Assembly (NCBI GenBank): GCA_963709995.1
Contig: CAVPYN010000005.1
Span: 185,959 to 249,958, forward strand
Direction: 5' to 3'
Source of the DNA: JAUIIK01 sp963709995
Lineage (GTDB): Bacteria > Chloroflexota > Chloroflexia > Thermomicrobiales > CFX8
DNA: 64,000 nucleotides
Position 1 is the first letter of the stretch. Each line of letters opens with the position of its first letter. The notes under the pieces are model-generated. The model saw nothing but the letters and a program-made list of their open reading frames with translations, did no database searches and was not told the origin of the DNA. The translations under genes and the position numbers were made by a program. Positions 52,062 to 61,133 of this stretch are shown here, one piece after another.

Positions 52062-52747
52062 GTGCCTTGCCGCTTATCGCCCTGCCCGGCTTTGGTATGC
52101 GCGCGAGTGTGCTGGCAGGCCTGGGCAGCCAGGCGCTGGACCTGCCGACTGAAGGCAAGCTGGGCGATTGGGTAATCGAGATTGCGCGGCGCCTGCCACT
52201 GCGCTGCAACCTGCTCGGCTGGTCGCTGGGCGCGACGCTGGCCATGGCCTTCGCCCATGCCCACCCACAGCGTTTGCAGCGCCTGGTACTGGTGGGTGCC
52301 ACGCCACGTTTTATCGCTACCACCGATTGGCCACACGGCATGCCCGCTGCGCAGTTCGACGAGTTCGCCGGGTCGGTGCGGGAAAATCGCTTGCGCGCGC
52401 TGCACCGGTTTGCCGCATTGCAGGCACGCGGCGATGTGAACCAGCGCCGGGTCCTGCGCGAGCTCGACGCGAACCTGGCAGATGCCGCTGCAATCAGCGA
52501 TGCGCAGCTGCAGGCGAGCCTGGCTGTGCTCGCGCAATCTGACCTGCGCTCCCGGCTGGGCGATCTGGACATTCCCACCCTGGTCGTGGCCGGGGCGCGC
52601 GATGCCCTGGTGCCACTGGTGGCGGTGGAATTCCTGGCCGCTCGGCTGCCAAACGCCAGGTTAGTGACCTTCAGCGACGCCTCACATGCGCCATTCTGCT
52701 CCGATCGTGCTGGTTTCATCTCCGAACTGCAGCGATTCATAGCATAA
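52058..52747 (+). CDS. bioH: Pimeloyl-[ACP] methyl ester carboxylesterase
   Basis: Alpha/beta hydrolase of 229 residues that frees pimeloyl-ACP from its methyl ester. The nucleophile elbow is LLGWSLGATLAM, the acid Asp is in VAGARDALVP and the His in FSDASHAPF. Ile/Leu-rich oxyanion turn ALPGFGM. GTG start coupled to bioF (ATGA-type overlap, GTGA). Position between bioF and bioC supports BioH over other hydrolases. Confidence 0.92.
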   Translation: MSALPLIALPGFGMRASVLAGLGSQALDLPTEGKLGDWVIEIARRLPLRCNLLGWSLGATLAMAFAHAHPQRLQRLVLVGATPRFIATTDWPHGMPAAQFDEFAGSVRENRLRALHRFAALQARGDVNQRRVLRELDANLADAAAISDAQLQASLAVLAQSDLRSRLGDLDIPTLVVAGARDALVPLVAVEFLAARLPNARLVTFSDASHAPFCSDRAGFISELQRFIA

Positions 52748-53626
52748 ATGTCTGATAACGAACGCCTTGAGAAACGTGCCATACGCCGCTCCTTCGAGCG
52801 CGCGAGTGCCGGCTACGACGCCTCCGCGGCCCTGCAGACCACCGTCCGCGAGCAGCTGCTCTCGCGACTGGACTGGCTGGCCTATACCCCCAACACCGTG
52901 GTCGATCTCGGCTGCGGTACCGGCCATGCCACCCGGGCGCTGCGCGATCGCTGGCGTGATGCGCGTGTCATCGGCATCGATGTGGTGCCGGGCATGCTGC
53001 GCGAGAGCAAGCGCCGCCAGGGCTGGTTCCGCCGCTTTGACCGTGTCTGTGCGGACGCCGTGGCCCTGCCCCTGGCCGATGCCAGCGTGGATCTGCTGTT
53101 TTCCAACCTGATGCTGCAGTGGTGTGACGACCTCGATGCCGCCTTCCGCGAATTCCGCCGTGTGCTGCGCCCGCGCGGCCTGCTGTCCTTCACCACCTTT
53201 GGCCCGGCCACCCTGCATGAGCTGCGCGCCGCCTGGGCAGTGGCAGATGACTACAGCCACGTCAGCCCCTTTGCCGACATGCACGATATTGGCGATGGCC
53301 TGGTTCGCGCCGGGCTGGCAGAGCCGGTGCTGGATGTTGAGCGAATCACCCTGCAATACCCCGACATGAACAGCCTGATGCGCGACCTCAAGGCCATCGG
53401 CGCCAACAACGCCACCACCGGCAGGCCGCGCGGCCTGACCGGGCGTCGCCGCCTGGCAGCGGCCACCGCAGCCTATGAGGACCGCCGCCTGAACGGCACC
53501 TTGCCCGTCAGCTATGAAGTGATCTTCGGCCAGGCCTGGTCACCCGGCAGCCGGCCGCCGCTGCGCTCGCAGCGCCGCGGCGAATTCACCATTGCACCCG
53601 GCAGCATCAGCCGACGGAGTCCCTGA
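52748..53626 (+). CDS. bioC: Malonyl-[ACP] O-methyltransferase
   Basis: SAM-dependent methyltransferase of 292 residues that starts pimelate synthesis by methylating malonyl-ACP. Motif I is VVDLGCGTGHATRALRDRW; IGIDVVPGML and DLLFSNLMLQW follow; FREFRRVLRPRGLLSFTTFG is typical of BioC, as is the N-terminal RRSFERASAGYDASAALQ. It starts one base after bioH stops. Confidence 0.94.
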   Translation: MSDNERLEKRAIRRSFERASAGYDASAALQTTVREQLLSRLDWLAYTPNTVVDLGCGTGHATRALRDRWRDARVIGIDVVPGMLRESKRRQGWFRRFDRVCADAVALPLADASVDLLFSNLMLQWCDDLDAAFREFRRVLRPRGLLSFTTFGPATLHELRAAWAVADDYSHVSPFADMHDIGDGLVRAGLAEPVLDVERITLQYPDMNSLMRDLKAIGANNATTGRPRGLTGRRRLAAATAAYEDRRLNGTLPVSYEVIFGQAWSPGSRPPLRSQRRGEFTIAPGSISRRSP

Positions 53627-53627
53627 C

Positions 53628-54314
53628 ATGCGTCGCGACTTCTTTGTAACCGGCACGGATACGGGCGTGGGCAAGACACTGGTTGCAGCGGCACTGTTGC
53701 GCGGCCTGCGAAAAGCAGGATTGCAGGTGGCGGGCATGAAGCCCGTGGCCGCTGGGCTCGCCAGCGCTGGTAACCAGCGTGGCAATGAAGATGCACTGCT
53801 GCTGCAGGCCGAATCCAGTACCGCCCAGCCATACGCGCTGGTCAACCCCTGCCTGTACGAACCAGCCATCGCGCCACACCTGGCGGCAGCTGAGTGCGGC
53901 CAGCCCATTGATATGGCGCAGATCGTTCAAGCTTTTCACCAGCAGCAGTCGGCCAGCGATTGCGTCATCGTCGAGGGTGCTGGTGGTTTCCTGGTGCCCA
54001 TGGACCAGCATCAACTGCTGTCCGAACTGCCCGGGCAACTGGGCCTGGAGGTCATCCTGGTGGTCGGGCTGCGACTGGGCTGCCTGAACCATGCCCTGCT
54101 CACTGCCGAAGCCGTCCGCCAGCGCGGCCTCCGCCTGGCGGCGTGGGTCGGCAATGCCGTAAACCCCGATATGGAACGCCGCGACGCCAACCTGGCGACG
54201 CTGCAACACTGGCTGGCGGCGCCCTGCCTGGGGGTGGTTCCCTGGCAGGCCCAGCCTGCGGTTTCCGTCCACGCGCAAGCGCTTGATTGCCGGGCGATAT
54301 TACCGCTGGCCTGA
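53628..54314 (+). CDS. bioD: Dethiobiotin synthetase
   Basis: ATP-dependent ureido-ring closure of diaminopelargonate. 228 residues. P-loop FVTGTDTGVGKTLVAAALLR, VAGMKPVAAG with the catalytic Lys, VIVEGAGGFLVP and WVGNAVNPDM are characteristic. The start overlaps none of bioC (one base gap). bioA is not in the window, so that step is encoded elsewhere. Confidence 0.94.
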   Translation: MRRDFFVTGTDTGVGKTLVAAALLRGLRKAGLQVAGMKPVAAGLASAGNQRGNEDALLLQAESSTAQPYALVNPCLYEPAIAPHLAAAECGQPIDMAQIVQAFHQQQSASDCVIVEGAGGFLVPMDQHQLLSELPGQLGLEVILVVGLRLGCLNHALLTAEAVRQRGLRLAAWVGNAVNPDMERRDANLATLQHWLAAPCLGVVPWQAQPAVSVHAQALDCRAILPLA

Positions 54315-54415
54315 GCATAATTCCCGGGGTAATGCGTGTTGCGGTGGGCCTTGGCGTCCCTTACGATGCGCGCCTCTCACAACTGGCCGGAATTTGAATG
54401 GAGCATGGGATTTTC

Positions 54416-55225
54416 ATGGCTAAGCTGAAGATCAAGCACGGGGTCGCGCCCGGCATCGGGCTGGCGCTTGTCACCACCCCTGCCTGGGCCGACTGGGGCC
54501 TGCTGAACATGCCGCGCGGAGTCAGCGAACTATCGCGCGAAATCTACGACATGCACATGATCATGCTGTGGATCTGCCTGATCATCGCCGTGTTCACCTT
54601 CGGCGCCATGATCTGGTCGCTGGTGAAGTTCCGCAAGTCGAAGGGCGCAGTGGCTGACACCAGCATGCTGCACAGCGCCAGGCTTGAGGCGGTGTGGACC
54701 ATCATCCCGGTGCTGATCCTGGTGGGCATGGCGCTACCGGCATTGGCCAAGCTGATCAAGATCGAGGACACCAGCCATTCGGAGCTGACCATCAAGGTCA
54801 CCGGCTCCCAGTGGCAATGGCATTACGAGTACCTGGGCAGCGGCGTGTCCTTCTACAGCCGCCTGGATCGCGCCAGCGATGCCGCCCGCCAGCTGGGCTC
54901 GGGCATTGATCCGGCGACCGTGCCGAACTACCTGCTGGAAGTCGACAAGCCGCTGGTAGTGCCAACCGGCACCAAGATCCGCCTGCTGCTCACCGCTCAG
55001 GATGTGATCCATGCCTGGTGGGTACCGGACTTCGGCATGAAGCGCGATGCCATTCCCGGGTTCATGAACGAGATGTGGATATCGGTGGATGCCGACAAGC
55101 CAGGCACCTACCGCGGCCAGTGCGCCGAGTTGTGCGGTGCCGATCATGGCTTCATGCCCATCGTCGTCATTGCCAAGCCGCGCGACGAGTTTGATGCCTG
55201 GCTGCAAGCACAGAAGGCGGAGTGA
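54416..55225 (+). CDS. coxB: Cytochrome c oxidase subunit II
   Basis: 269 residues. Signal peptide ending TTPAWA, two membrane helices (MLWICLIIAVFTFGAMIWSL and TIIPVLILVGMALPALAKLI), and a periplasmic CuA domain with TGSQWQWHYEYLG, DVIHAWWVPDFGMKRDAIPG and the CuA ligands CAELCGADHGFM. No fused cytochrome c domain. Start at 54416 gives the usual signal peptide; ATG 54398 is in frame and possible. The stop is six bases before coxA. Confidence 0.95.
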   Translation: MAKLKIKHGVAPGIGLALVTTPAWADWGLLNMPRGVSELSREIYDMHMIMLWICLIIAVFTFGAMIWSLVKFRKSKGAVADTSMLHSARLEAVWTIIPVLILVGMALPALAKLIKIEDTSHSELTIKVTGSQWQWHYEYLGSGVSFYSRLDRASDAARQLGSGIDPATVPNYLLEVDKPLVVPTGTKIRLLLTAQDVIHAWWVPDFGMKRDAIPGFMNEMWISVDADKPGTYRGQCAELCGADHGFMPIVVIAKPRDEFDAWLQAQKAE

Positions 55226-55230
55226 AACAC

Positions 55231-56790
55231 ATGGCCCACGACAACCACGACGGGAAGCCAAAGGGCATTACGCGCTGGCTGACCACCACGAACCACAAGG
55301 ACATCGGCACGATGTACCTGGTGTTCGCGCTGTGCATGTTCCTGGTCGGTGGCGCCATGGCGCTGCTGATCCGCGCCGAGCTGTTCCAGCCCGGCCTGCA
55401 ACTGATCGATCCCGGCTTCTTCAACCAGATGATCACGGTGCACGCCCTGGTGATGGTGTTCGGCGCGGTGATGCCGGCTACCGTTGGCCTGGCCAACTGG
55501 ATGATCCCGCTGCAGATCGGCGCGGCCGACATGGCGCTGCCACGGATGAACCTGTTCAGCTTCTGGCTGCTGTTCTTCGCCTTCGTGCTGCTAGTCGCGA
55601 CGCTGTTCATGCCGGGCGGCGCACCGGCCTCGGGCTGGACGCTGTACCCGCCCTTGGTGCTGCAGAGTGGCCAGGCCTTTCCGATGGCGATCTTTGCCAT
55701 TCACCTGATGGGTGCCTCGTCAATCATGGGTGCGATCAACGTCATCGTCACCATCCTCAACATGCGCGCACCCGGCATGACGCTGCTGAAGATGCCGCTG
55801 TTTTCCTGGTCCTGGCTAATCACCGCCTACCTGCTGATCGCGGTGATGCCGGTATTCGCCGGTGGCGTGACCATGCTGCTGACGGATTACTTCTTCCATA
55901 CCAGCTTCTTCAACCCGGCTGGCGGCGGCGACCCGGTGCTGTACCAGCACGTGTTCTGGTTCTTCGGCCATCCCGAGGTCTACATCATGATCCTGCCGGC
56001 CTTTGGCCTGGTGTCGGAAGTGATCCAGACCTTCTCGCGCAAGCCGATCTTCGGCTACGAGGCCATGGTCTACGCCATCGCCTCGATCGCCTTCCTGTCG
56101 TTCATCGTCTGGGCCCACCACATGTTCACCGTGGGCATGCCGCTGGTGGCACAGATGTTCTTCATGCTGGCCACCATGCTGATCGCCGTGCCCACCGGGG
56201 TGAAGGTGTTCAACTGGGCAGCCACGCTGTGGCGCGGCTCCATCAGCTTCGAGCCGCCCATGCTGTTCGCGCTGGCCTTCCTGTTCCTGTTCACCATCGG
56301 CGGCTTCTCCGGCCTGATGCTGGCCATCGTGCCGGCCGACTACCAGTACCACGACACTTACTTCGTGGTGGCGCACTTCCACTACGTGCTGGTGCCAGGC
56401 GCGGTGTTTGCCATCATGGCGGGCGTGTATTACTGGCTGCCCAAGTGGACCGGCCACATGTACAGCATGGCGCTGGCCAAGTGGCACTTCTGGCTGTCCA
56501 CCATCTTCGTCAACATCCTGTTCTTCCCGCAGCATTTCCTCGGCCTGGCCGGCATGCCGCGGCGCATCCCCGACTACGCCACCCAGTTCACCGACTGGAA
56601 CATGGTCTCCAGCGTGGGCGCATTCGGCTTCGGTCTGTCGCAACTCCTGTTCGTGTGGCTGCTGATCCGCTGCGCCCGCGGCGGCGAACGCGCAACTGCG
56701 CAGGTCTGGGACCAGCCCTTCGGCCTGGAGTGGACCGTTCCCTCACCGGCGCCCTACCACACTTTCGAGAAGGCGCCCGAGGTCAAGTGA
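55231..56790 (+). CDS. coxA: Cytochrome c oxidase subunit I
   Basis: Heme a/a3-CuB subunit, 519 residues, 12 helices. LTTTNHKDIGTMYLVFALCM, TVHALVMVFGAVMPA with heme a His, FWFFGHPEVYIMILPAFGLV with CuB His and the cross-linked Tyr, WAHHMFTVGM, and HDTYFVVAHFHYVL with heme a3 His. It has the K and D channel features of A-type oxidases. GGAG precedes the ATG at 55231 by eight bases. Confidence 0.96.
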   Translation: MAHDNHDGKPKGITRWLTTTNHKDIGTMYLVFALCMFLVGGAMALLIRAELFQPGLQLIDPGFFNQMITVHALVMVFGAVMPATVGLANWMIPLQIGAADMALPRMNLFSFWLLFFAFVLLVATLFMPGGAPASGWTLYPPLVLQSGQAFPMAIFAIHLMGASSIMGAINVIVTILNMRAPGMTLLKMPLFSWSWLITAYLLIAVMPVFAGGVTMLLTDYFFHTSFFNPAGGGDPVLYQHVFWFFGHPEVYIMILPAFGLVSEVIQTFSRKPIFGYEAMVYAIASIAFLSFIVWAHHMFTVGMPLVAQMFFMLATMLIAVPTGVKVFNWAATLWRGSISFEPPMLFALAFLFLFTIGGFSGLMLAIVPADYQYHDTYFVVAHFHYVLVPGAVFAIMAGVYYWLPKWTGHMYSMALAKWHFWLSTIFVNILFFPQHFLGLAGMPRRIPDYATQFTDWNMVSSVGAFGFGLSQLLFVWLLIRCARGGERATAQVWDQPFGLEWTVPSPAPYHTFEKAPEVK

Positions 56791-56794
56791 GCGT

Positions 56795-56920
56795 ATGAGC
56801 CCGCAGGATGACAGCGGCCAAGGGCGGCGCAACCTGCGCCTGGCGCTATTGCTGGGTGCCCTGGCGCTGGCCTTCTACGTCACCTTCGCGCTGCTGAAGC
56901 TGGCGGAGGCCGGCGCATGA
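56795..56920 (+). CDS. Small membrane protein in the cytochrome oxidase operon, 41 aa
   Basis: One polar N-terminus (SPQDDSGQGRRNLR) and one membrane helix (LALLLGALALAFYVTFALLK). It lies exactly between coxA and ctaG, four bases after the coxA stop and sharing ATGA with ctaG. Short single-helix genes at this place occur in many proteobacterial cox operons and are called cytochrome oxidase small assembly proteins. Confidence 0.7.
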   Translation: MSPQDDSGQGRRNLRLALLLGALALAFYVTFALLKLAEAGA

Positions 56921-57450
56921 GCGCGCGACCGCACCGCAACCTGGTAGCGCGTCTGCTGCTCATGGTGGCGGGTAGCTTTGCCTTCGGCTTTGCCCTGGTG
57001 CCGCTGTACGACGTGTTCTGCGAGATCACCGGCGTCGGCTCGCGCGAGCGCCTGTCACAGGCGGGTAGTACGGTGGCCGGCACGGTGGATAGCGAGCGCA
57101 CTGTCACGGTGGAATTCACCGCCTCGGTGACGGGCCAATGGACGCTGGCCCCGGTGGTGAGCTCGGTTGAGGTCCATCCTGGCGCGCTGACTGAGGCGCA
57201 CTTCCTGGCGCGGAACCTTGCGCAAGTCGCAGCCACCGGCCTGGCCGTGCCCAGTGTCTCGCCGACGCGCGCCCAGGCGTACTTCAGCAAGACCGAGTGC
57301 TTCTGCTTTACACCACAGCACTTCGAGGCCGGCGAACAGCGTGAACTGCCGGTACGATTCATCGTTAGTCGCGACCTGCCCCCAGGCATTGACCGGCTGA
57401 CGCTGTCCTACGCTTTCTACGACGCCAAACCGACGCCCCTGGAAGGATGA
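56917..57450 (+). CDS. ctaG: Cytochrome c oxidase assembly protein CtaG/Cox11
   Basis: Delivers copper to CuB. 177 residues: a single helix (LLLMVAGSFAFGFALVPLYD), then VFCEITGV, a cupredoxin-like domain and the copper motif KTECFCFTPQ. C-terminus IDRLTLSYAFYDA is typical. ATGA overlap with the small upstream gene. Confidence 0.95.
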   Translation: MSARPHRNLVARLLLMVAGSFAFGFALVPLYDVFCEITGVGSRERLSQAGSTVAGTVDSERTVTVEFTASVTGQWTLAPVVSSVEVHPGALTEAHFLARNLAQVAATGLAVPSVSPTRAQAYFSKTECFCFTPQHFEAGEQRELPVRFIVSRDLPPGIDRLTLSYAFYDAKPTPLEG

Positions 57451-57455
57451 TGCCG

Positions 57456-58340
57456 ATGGCCGAGCACGCCCACGACTCCAAGCAGTACTACTTCCCGCAT
57501 GGCAGCAAGCTGCCGCTGTTCGCCTCGGCCACGCTATTCATCCTGATGGCAGGCACAGCCGCGATGTTGAACGGCGCCGGTTTCGGCAGCTGGTTGATGG
57601 GTGCCGGCCTGCTGCTGCTGTTCATCACGTTCTACGCCTGGTTCAGCCAGGTCGTGCGCGAAAGCCAGGCTGGCCTGTACAACCAGCAGGTGGACCGCTC
57701 CTTCCGCATGGGCATGATGTGGTTCATCTTCTCGGAAATCATGTTCTTCGCCGCCTTCTTCGGCGCGCTGTTTTACGTGCGCCAGTTTTCGGTGACCTGG
57801 CTTGGCGGCGAAGGTGACAAGGCCCTCAGCGGCCTGCTGTGGCCGGAGTTCGAAGCTGGCTGGCCGAGCAACGGCCCGGGCGCGCTGAGCCCGCGCGCCG
57901 ATGGCAGCTTTGAGGTCATGGGTCCCTGGGGCCTGCCGGCCATCAACACAGCGTTGCTGCTGACCTCCGGCCTGACACTTACCGTGGCCCACCACGCATT
58001 GCAGGGCGGCAAGCGCGGCGTGCTGAACCTGTTCCTGGGACTCACTGTGCTGCTGGGCTTTATCTTCCTCGGTGTGCAGGCCTACGAATACGCCCATGCC
58101 TACAGCGACCTCGGTCTGCAGCTCGGCACTGGCGTCTATGGCTCTACCTTCTTCATGCTGACCGGCTTTCACGGCCTGCACGTCACGGTGGGCGCGATCA
58201 TGCTGCTGGTGATCCTGCTGCGCTGCCTCAGGGGTCACTTCACGCCGGAGCGGCATTTCGCCTTCGAGGCAGTGGCCTGGTACTGGCACTTCGTCGACGT
58301 GGTGTGGCTGGGCCTGTTCATCTTCGTGTACTGGCTCTGA
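57456..58340 (+). CDS. coxC: Cytochrome c oxidase subunit III
   Basis: 294 residues, seven helices. FYAWFSQVVRESQAGLYNQQ, MMWFIFSEIMFFAAFFGALF, NTALLLTSGLTLTVAHHAL and GFHGLHVTVGAIMLL then FEAVAWYWHFVDVVWLGLFI are signature stretches. GGAAGG is nine bases before ATG 57456; an upstream ATG at 57447 is possible. Confidence 0.95.
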   Translation: MAEHAHDSKQYYFPHGSKLPLFASATLFILMAGTAAMLNGAGFGSWLMGAGLLLLFITFYAWFSQVVRESQAGLYNQQVDRSFRMGMMWFIFSEIMFFAAFFGALFYVRQFSVTWLGGEGDKALSGLLWPEFEAGWPSNGPGALSPRADGSFEVMGPWGLPAINTALLLTSGLTLTVAHHALQGGKRGVLNLFLGLTVLLGFIFLGVQAYEYAHAYSDLGLQLGTGVYGSTFFMLTGFHGLHVTVGAIMLLVILLRCLRGHFTPERHFAFEAVAWYWHFVDVVWLGLFIFVYWL

Positions 58341-58347
58341 GCCGAGC

Positions 58348-58977
58348 GTGGGAGCCGCACCCGCCGCAGGCAAGCGCTTCATCGCAATCGCCGGCAACAT
58401 CGGTGCGGGCAAGACCGAACTGACCGAGTTCCTGTGCCGCCGCTACGACATCAAGCCATTTTACGAGCCTAACGAGCAGAACCCCTACCTCGCCGACTTC
58501 TATGCCGACATGAAGACCTGGGCATTCCGCTCGCAGGTCTTCTTCCTGACCCACAAGTTCCGCCTGCACCAGGAACTGCAGGACGAACCAGGTACGGTGG
58601 TGCAGGACCGCACGATCTACGAGGATGCAGAGATATTTGCGCGCAACCTGCACCAGCAGCGTTTTATCAGCAAGCGCGACTTCAACACTTACTGGGACCT
58701 GTACCGCTCAGTCAGCGCCACGCTGCGCCCGCCTGACCTGATGATCTATCTGCGTTGCCCGGTGGCCGCGCTGCGCAAGCGCATACACTCACGCGGCCGC
58801 GAGATGGAGCAGGAGATTCCACTGGCCTACCTGCGGCGCCTGAATCGCCTGTATGAGGGCTGGTTCAAGCGCTATAACCTGTCGCCGGTGCTGGTGCTGG
58901 AGACCAACAAGCTGGATTACCTCACCGACCTGGTAGACCGGGTCGACCTTTTTGACCGCATAGAGAAGTACCTGTGA
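58348..58977 (+). CDS. Deoxynucleoside kinase
   Basis: Salvages deoxynucleosides by phosphorylation. 209 residues: P-loop IAIAGNIGAGKTELTEF, YEPNEQNPYLADFY, VVQDRTIYEDAEIFA with the DR-type catalytic motif, and lid RIHSRGREMEQEIPLAYLRR. It resembles the deoxyadenosine/deoxyguanosine kinases of Firmicutes. The GTG start is eight bases after coxC, and its end overlaps the phosphoribosyltransferase by four bases. Specificity is not decided by sequence. Confidence 0.88.
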   Translation: MGAAPAAGKRFIAIAGNIGAGKTELTEFLCRRYDIKPFYEPNEQNPYLADFYADMKTWAFRSQVFFLTHKFRLHQELQDEPGTVVQDRTIYEDAEIFARNLHQQRFISKRDFNTYWDLYRSVSATLRPPDLMIYLRCPVAALRKRIHSRGREMEQEIPLAYLRRLNRLYEGWFKRYNLSPVLVLETNKLDYLTDLVDRVDLFDRIEKYL

Positions 58978-59507
58978 AATTGCTACCCCGCTCGCACAAC
59001 CTCACCTCCGCCGCCGAGATCAGCGCCGCGCTGGACCGGATGGCAACCGAAATCACCACGCGCCTGGCCGACAGCAACCCGCTGGTCATTACCGTCATGA
59101 ATGGCGGTCTGGTATTCGCCGGCCACCTGCTGCCGCGCCTGCCGTTTTGCCTGGAAGTGGACTACGTGCATGTGCGGCGCTATGGCCACGAGACTCACGG
59201 CGGTGAGCTGGTGTGGGTGGCCGGGCCACACGAGTCAGTGACCGGCCGCACCGTGCTGTTGCTGGATGACATCCTGGACGAAGGCCGTACCCTCGCAGCA
59301 ATTCACGATCGCCTGATGAAGCTGGGCGCGAAGGAAGTGCTGACCGCAGCCTTTGCCCTGAAGGATCGTGGCGAACCCCCCGCACTGCAGGCGGATTTCG
59401 TCGGTGTAACCGTGCCGAACCTGTTCGTGTTCGGCTTCGGCATGGACGTGGAAGGTTGCTGGCGCAACTTGCTCGAGATTCGCGCGCTGGAGGAAAACAC
59501 CGACTGA
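58974..59507 (+). CDS. Hypoxanthine-guanine phosphoribosyltransferase family
   Basis: Purine base salvage. 177 residues. PRPP loop VLLLDDILDEGRTLAAIHDR, VITVMNGGLVFAGHLLPRLP, YVHVRRYGHETHGGELVWVA and the base-binding Lys in FALKDRGEP. The C-terminus FGMDVEGCWRNL is typical. It overlaps the kinase gene, giving a two-gene salvage unit inside the oxidase operon. Confidence 0.9.
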   Translation: MKLLPRSHNLTSAAEISAALDRMATEITTRLADSNPLVITVMNGGLVFAGHLLPRLPFCLEVDYVHVRRYGHETHGGELVWVAGPHESVTGRTVLLLDDILDEGRTLAAIHDRLMKLGAKEVLTAAFALKDRGEPPALQADFVGVTVPNLFVFGFGMDVEGCWRNLLEIRALEENTD

Positions 59508-59537
59508 CCGGGCAGTCGCGAGGTGCTAGAAAGCGCC

Positions 59538-59753
59538 TCAGCTGCCGAGAGCGTGGGGCTCGATCCAGCCGGCCTTCCAGGCGACAAACAGCAGGATGAA
59601 CAGCACCACAGACAACGCTATGCGTACAGTGAGCGCCCGCACCATGCCCCTGGAGTTGCCCCTGGAACCCATCACCAGGTGATACAGGGCCACGGCCAGG
59701 CTCAGCAGAATGGCCACGAAAATGACGACTACCACTACCATAAGCATCGACAT
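59538..59753 (-). CDS. DUF2909 twin-helix membrane protein
   Basis: 71 residues, two helices: MLMVVVVVIFVAILLSLAVA then LYHLVMGSRGNSRGMVRALT and RIALSVVLFILLFVAWKAGW. DUF2909 genes accompany cytochrome oxidase clusters in gammaproteobacteria. AGGGGG lies five bases before the ATG at 59753. It is the only minus-strand gene in this cluster. Confidence 0.8.
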   Translation of the reverse strand: MSMLMVVVVVIFVAILLSLAVALYHLVMGSRGNSRGMVRALTVRIALSVVLFILLFVAWKAGWIEPHALGS

Positions 59754-59794
59754 GTCGGCCCCCTCAGGCTGGATGCTGCCCGGAGTATAGCCAG

Positions 59795-60510
59795 ATGCCG
59801 GCGACCTCCAAGTGGCGCTTTGCGCCATCGCTCGGCTCCACGCTGCTGGCGACCGCTGGCATCGTCGCCTGCGTCATGCTGGCGCAGTGGCAGCTCGGGC
59901 GCGCTGAGGAAAAGCGCGTGCTGTTTGCCGGCTTTGCTGCCGGCGACACACCAGCCGTCGTACTGTCGCCCGGCTTCGCCACCCCGGAACGCTACCAGCG
60001 CGTCGAGATCATGGGTCGCTATGACGCGGCACGGCAGTTCCTGCTGGACAACATGATCGAGCAGGGGCGGCCCGGCTTTCACGTGCTCACGCCGCTGTTC
60101 CTCAATGACGGGAGTATGGTCATCGTCAATCGCGGCTGGGTGCCGCTGGGGCCCACCGCGGCGCCATTCCCGATATGGCTGTCGCCACGGAATTGCGGCG
60201 TGTCCGCGGTCGCATGGACTTGATCCCACGCCCGCCCATAGACCTGATCGCGCCGCCGCCAGTGGGATGGCCGCGCATCGTCAATTTCCCGCGCATGGAA
60301 CAGCTGTCCGAATGGCTGGGGCGCGAGGTGCACCCGCAGGTGCTGCTGCTGGATGCGCCCGAGCCTGACGGCTATGTGCGCCAGTGGAAGCCACCGGGCA
60401 TGCCGCCGGAGCGGCACTTCGGCTACGCCATGCAGTGGTATGCGCTGGGCGCAACGGTACTGGGTGCCTGGATCGTCATGGGGCTGCACCTGCGTGAGCG
60501 GAAAGCATGA
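59795..60510 (+). CDS. SURF1-like cytochrome oxidase assembly protein, frameshifted
   Basis: Helps heme a insertion into subunit I. From ATG 59795: ACVMLAQWQLGRAEEKRVLF, YQRVEIMGRYDAARQFLLDN and MVIVNRGWVPLG. Near 60170 a C is missing from TTCCCGATATG and the frame changes. The rest reads MAVATELRRVRGRMDLIPRP, GWPRIVNFPRMEQLSEWLGR and HFGYAMQWYALGATVLGAWI to the stop 60510. Two helices flank the domain, as expected. Overlaps the next gene by four bases. Confidence 0.88.
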
Positions 60511-61100
60511 ACACCACAGCGGCTGGCCGGGGGCGCGGCAGGTTGCTGTTACTGGCGGGGCTGTTTGTTGCACCAATGCTGCTGGCGGCGTGGCTGTATG
60601 GGCTAACTGGCTGGCGCCCACCGGGTTCGGTGTCACGCGGCGAACTGATCCAGCCGCCACGGCCGTTACCTCTGGCCGGCCTGCCGATGGCAGGCGGCGG
60701 GCAGACTCCTGCTGGCTTCCTGCGTGGCGCCTGGACGCTGCTGTACATCGGTGACGGCAGCTGCGACCCAGATTGCCGCCAGCGGCTGGCCAGCCTGCAG
60801 CAGGTCCGCCGCGCGCTGGACAAGGACGCATCGCGCCTGCGCCGCGTCTTCCTCTACCATGGCGCATGTTGTGATGATGCCTGGCTGCGGGGTGAGCAGG
60901 CCGGCCTGCTGGCCGCCAGCCTGGATGATCCCGGCGCCACCGCGCTGCAGGTAGAACTGGTTGCGGCCGGTGTGGTGATCGGCGGAACCTATATCGTCGA
61001 TCCGCTGGGCAACCTGATGATGGCTTACGCCGCCGGCACACCGGCGAACAGCATGCTCAAGGACCTCGAGCGTCTGCTGCGCTTGTCGCAGATTGGTTAG
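60507..61100 (+). CDS. Sco1/SenC-like cytochrome oxidase accessory protein
   Basis: 197 residues: an N-terminal helix (LLLLAGLFVAPMLLAAWLYG), then a thioredoxin-like fold with WTLLYIGDGSCDPDCRQRLA, whose CDPDC matches the copper-binding CxxxC of Sco proteins, and VIGGTYIVDPLGNLMMAYAA. The distal His expected in Sco proteins is not clear. Such proteins sit between SURF1 and ctaA in gammaproteobacterial cox clusters. Confidence 0.8.
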   Translation: MNTTAAGRGRGRLLLLAGLFVAPMLLAAWLYGLTGWRPPGSVSRGELIQPPRPLPLAGLPMAGGGQTPAGFLRGAWTLLYIGDGSCDPDCRQRLASLQQVRRALDKDASRLRRVFLYHGACCDDAWLRGEQAGLLAASLDDPGATALQVELVAAGVVIGGTYIVDPLGNLMMAYAAGTPANSMLKDLERLLRLSQIG

Positions 61101-61133
61101 GACTGGCTCAACTTTCCTGCAACAGGGTTCCGT

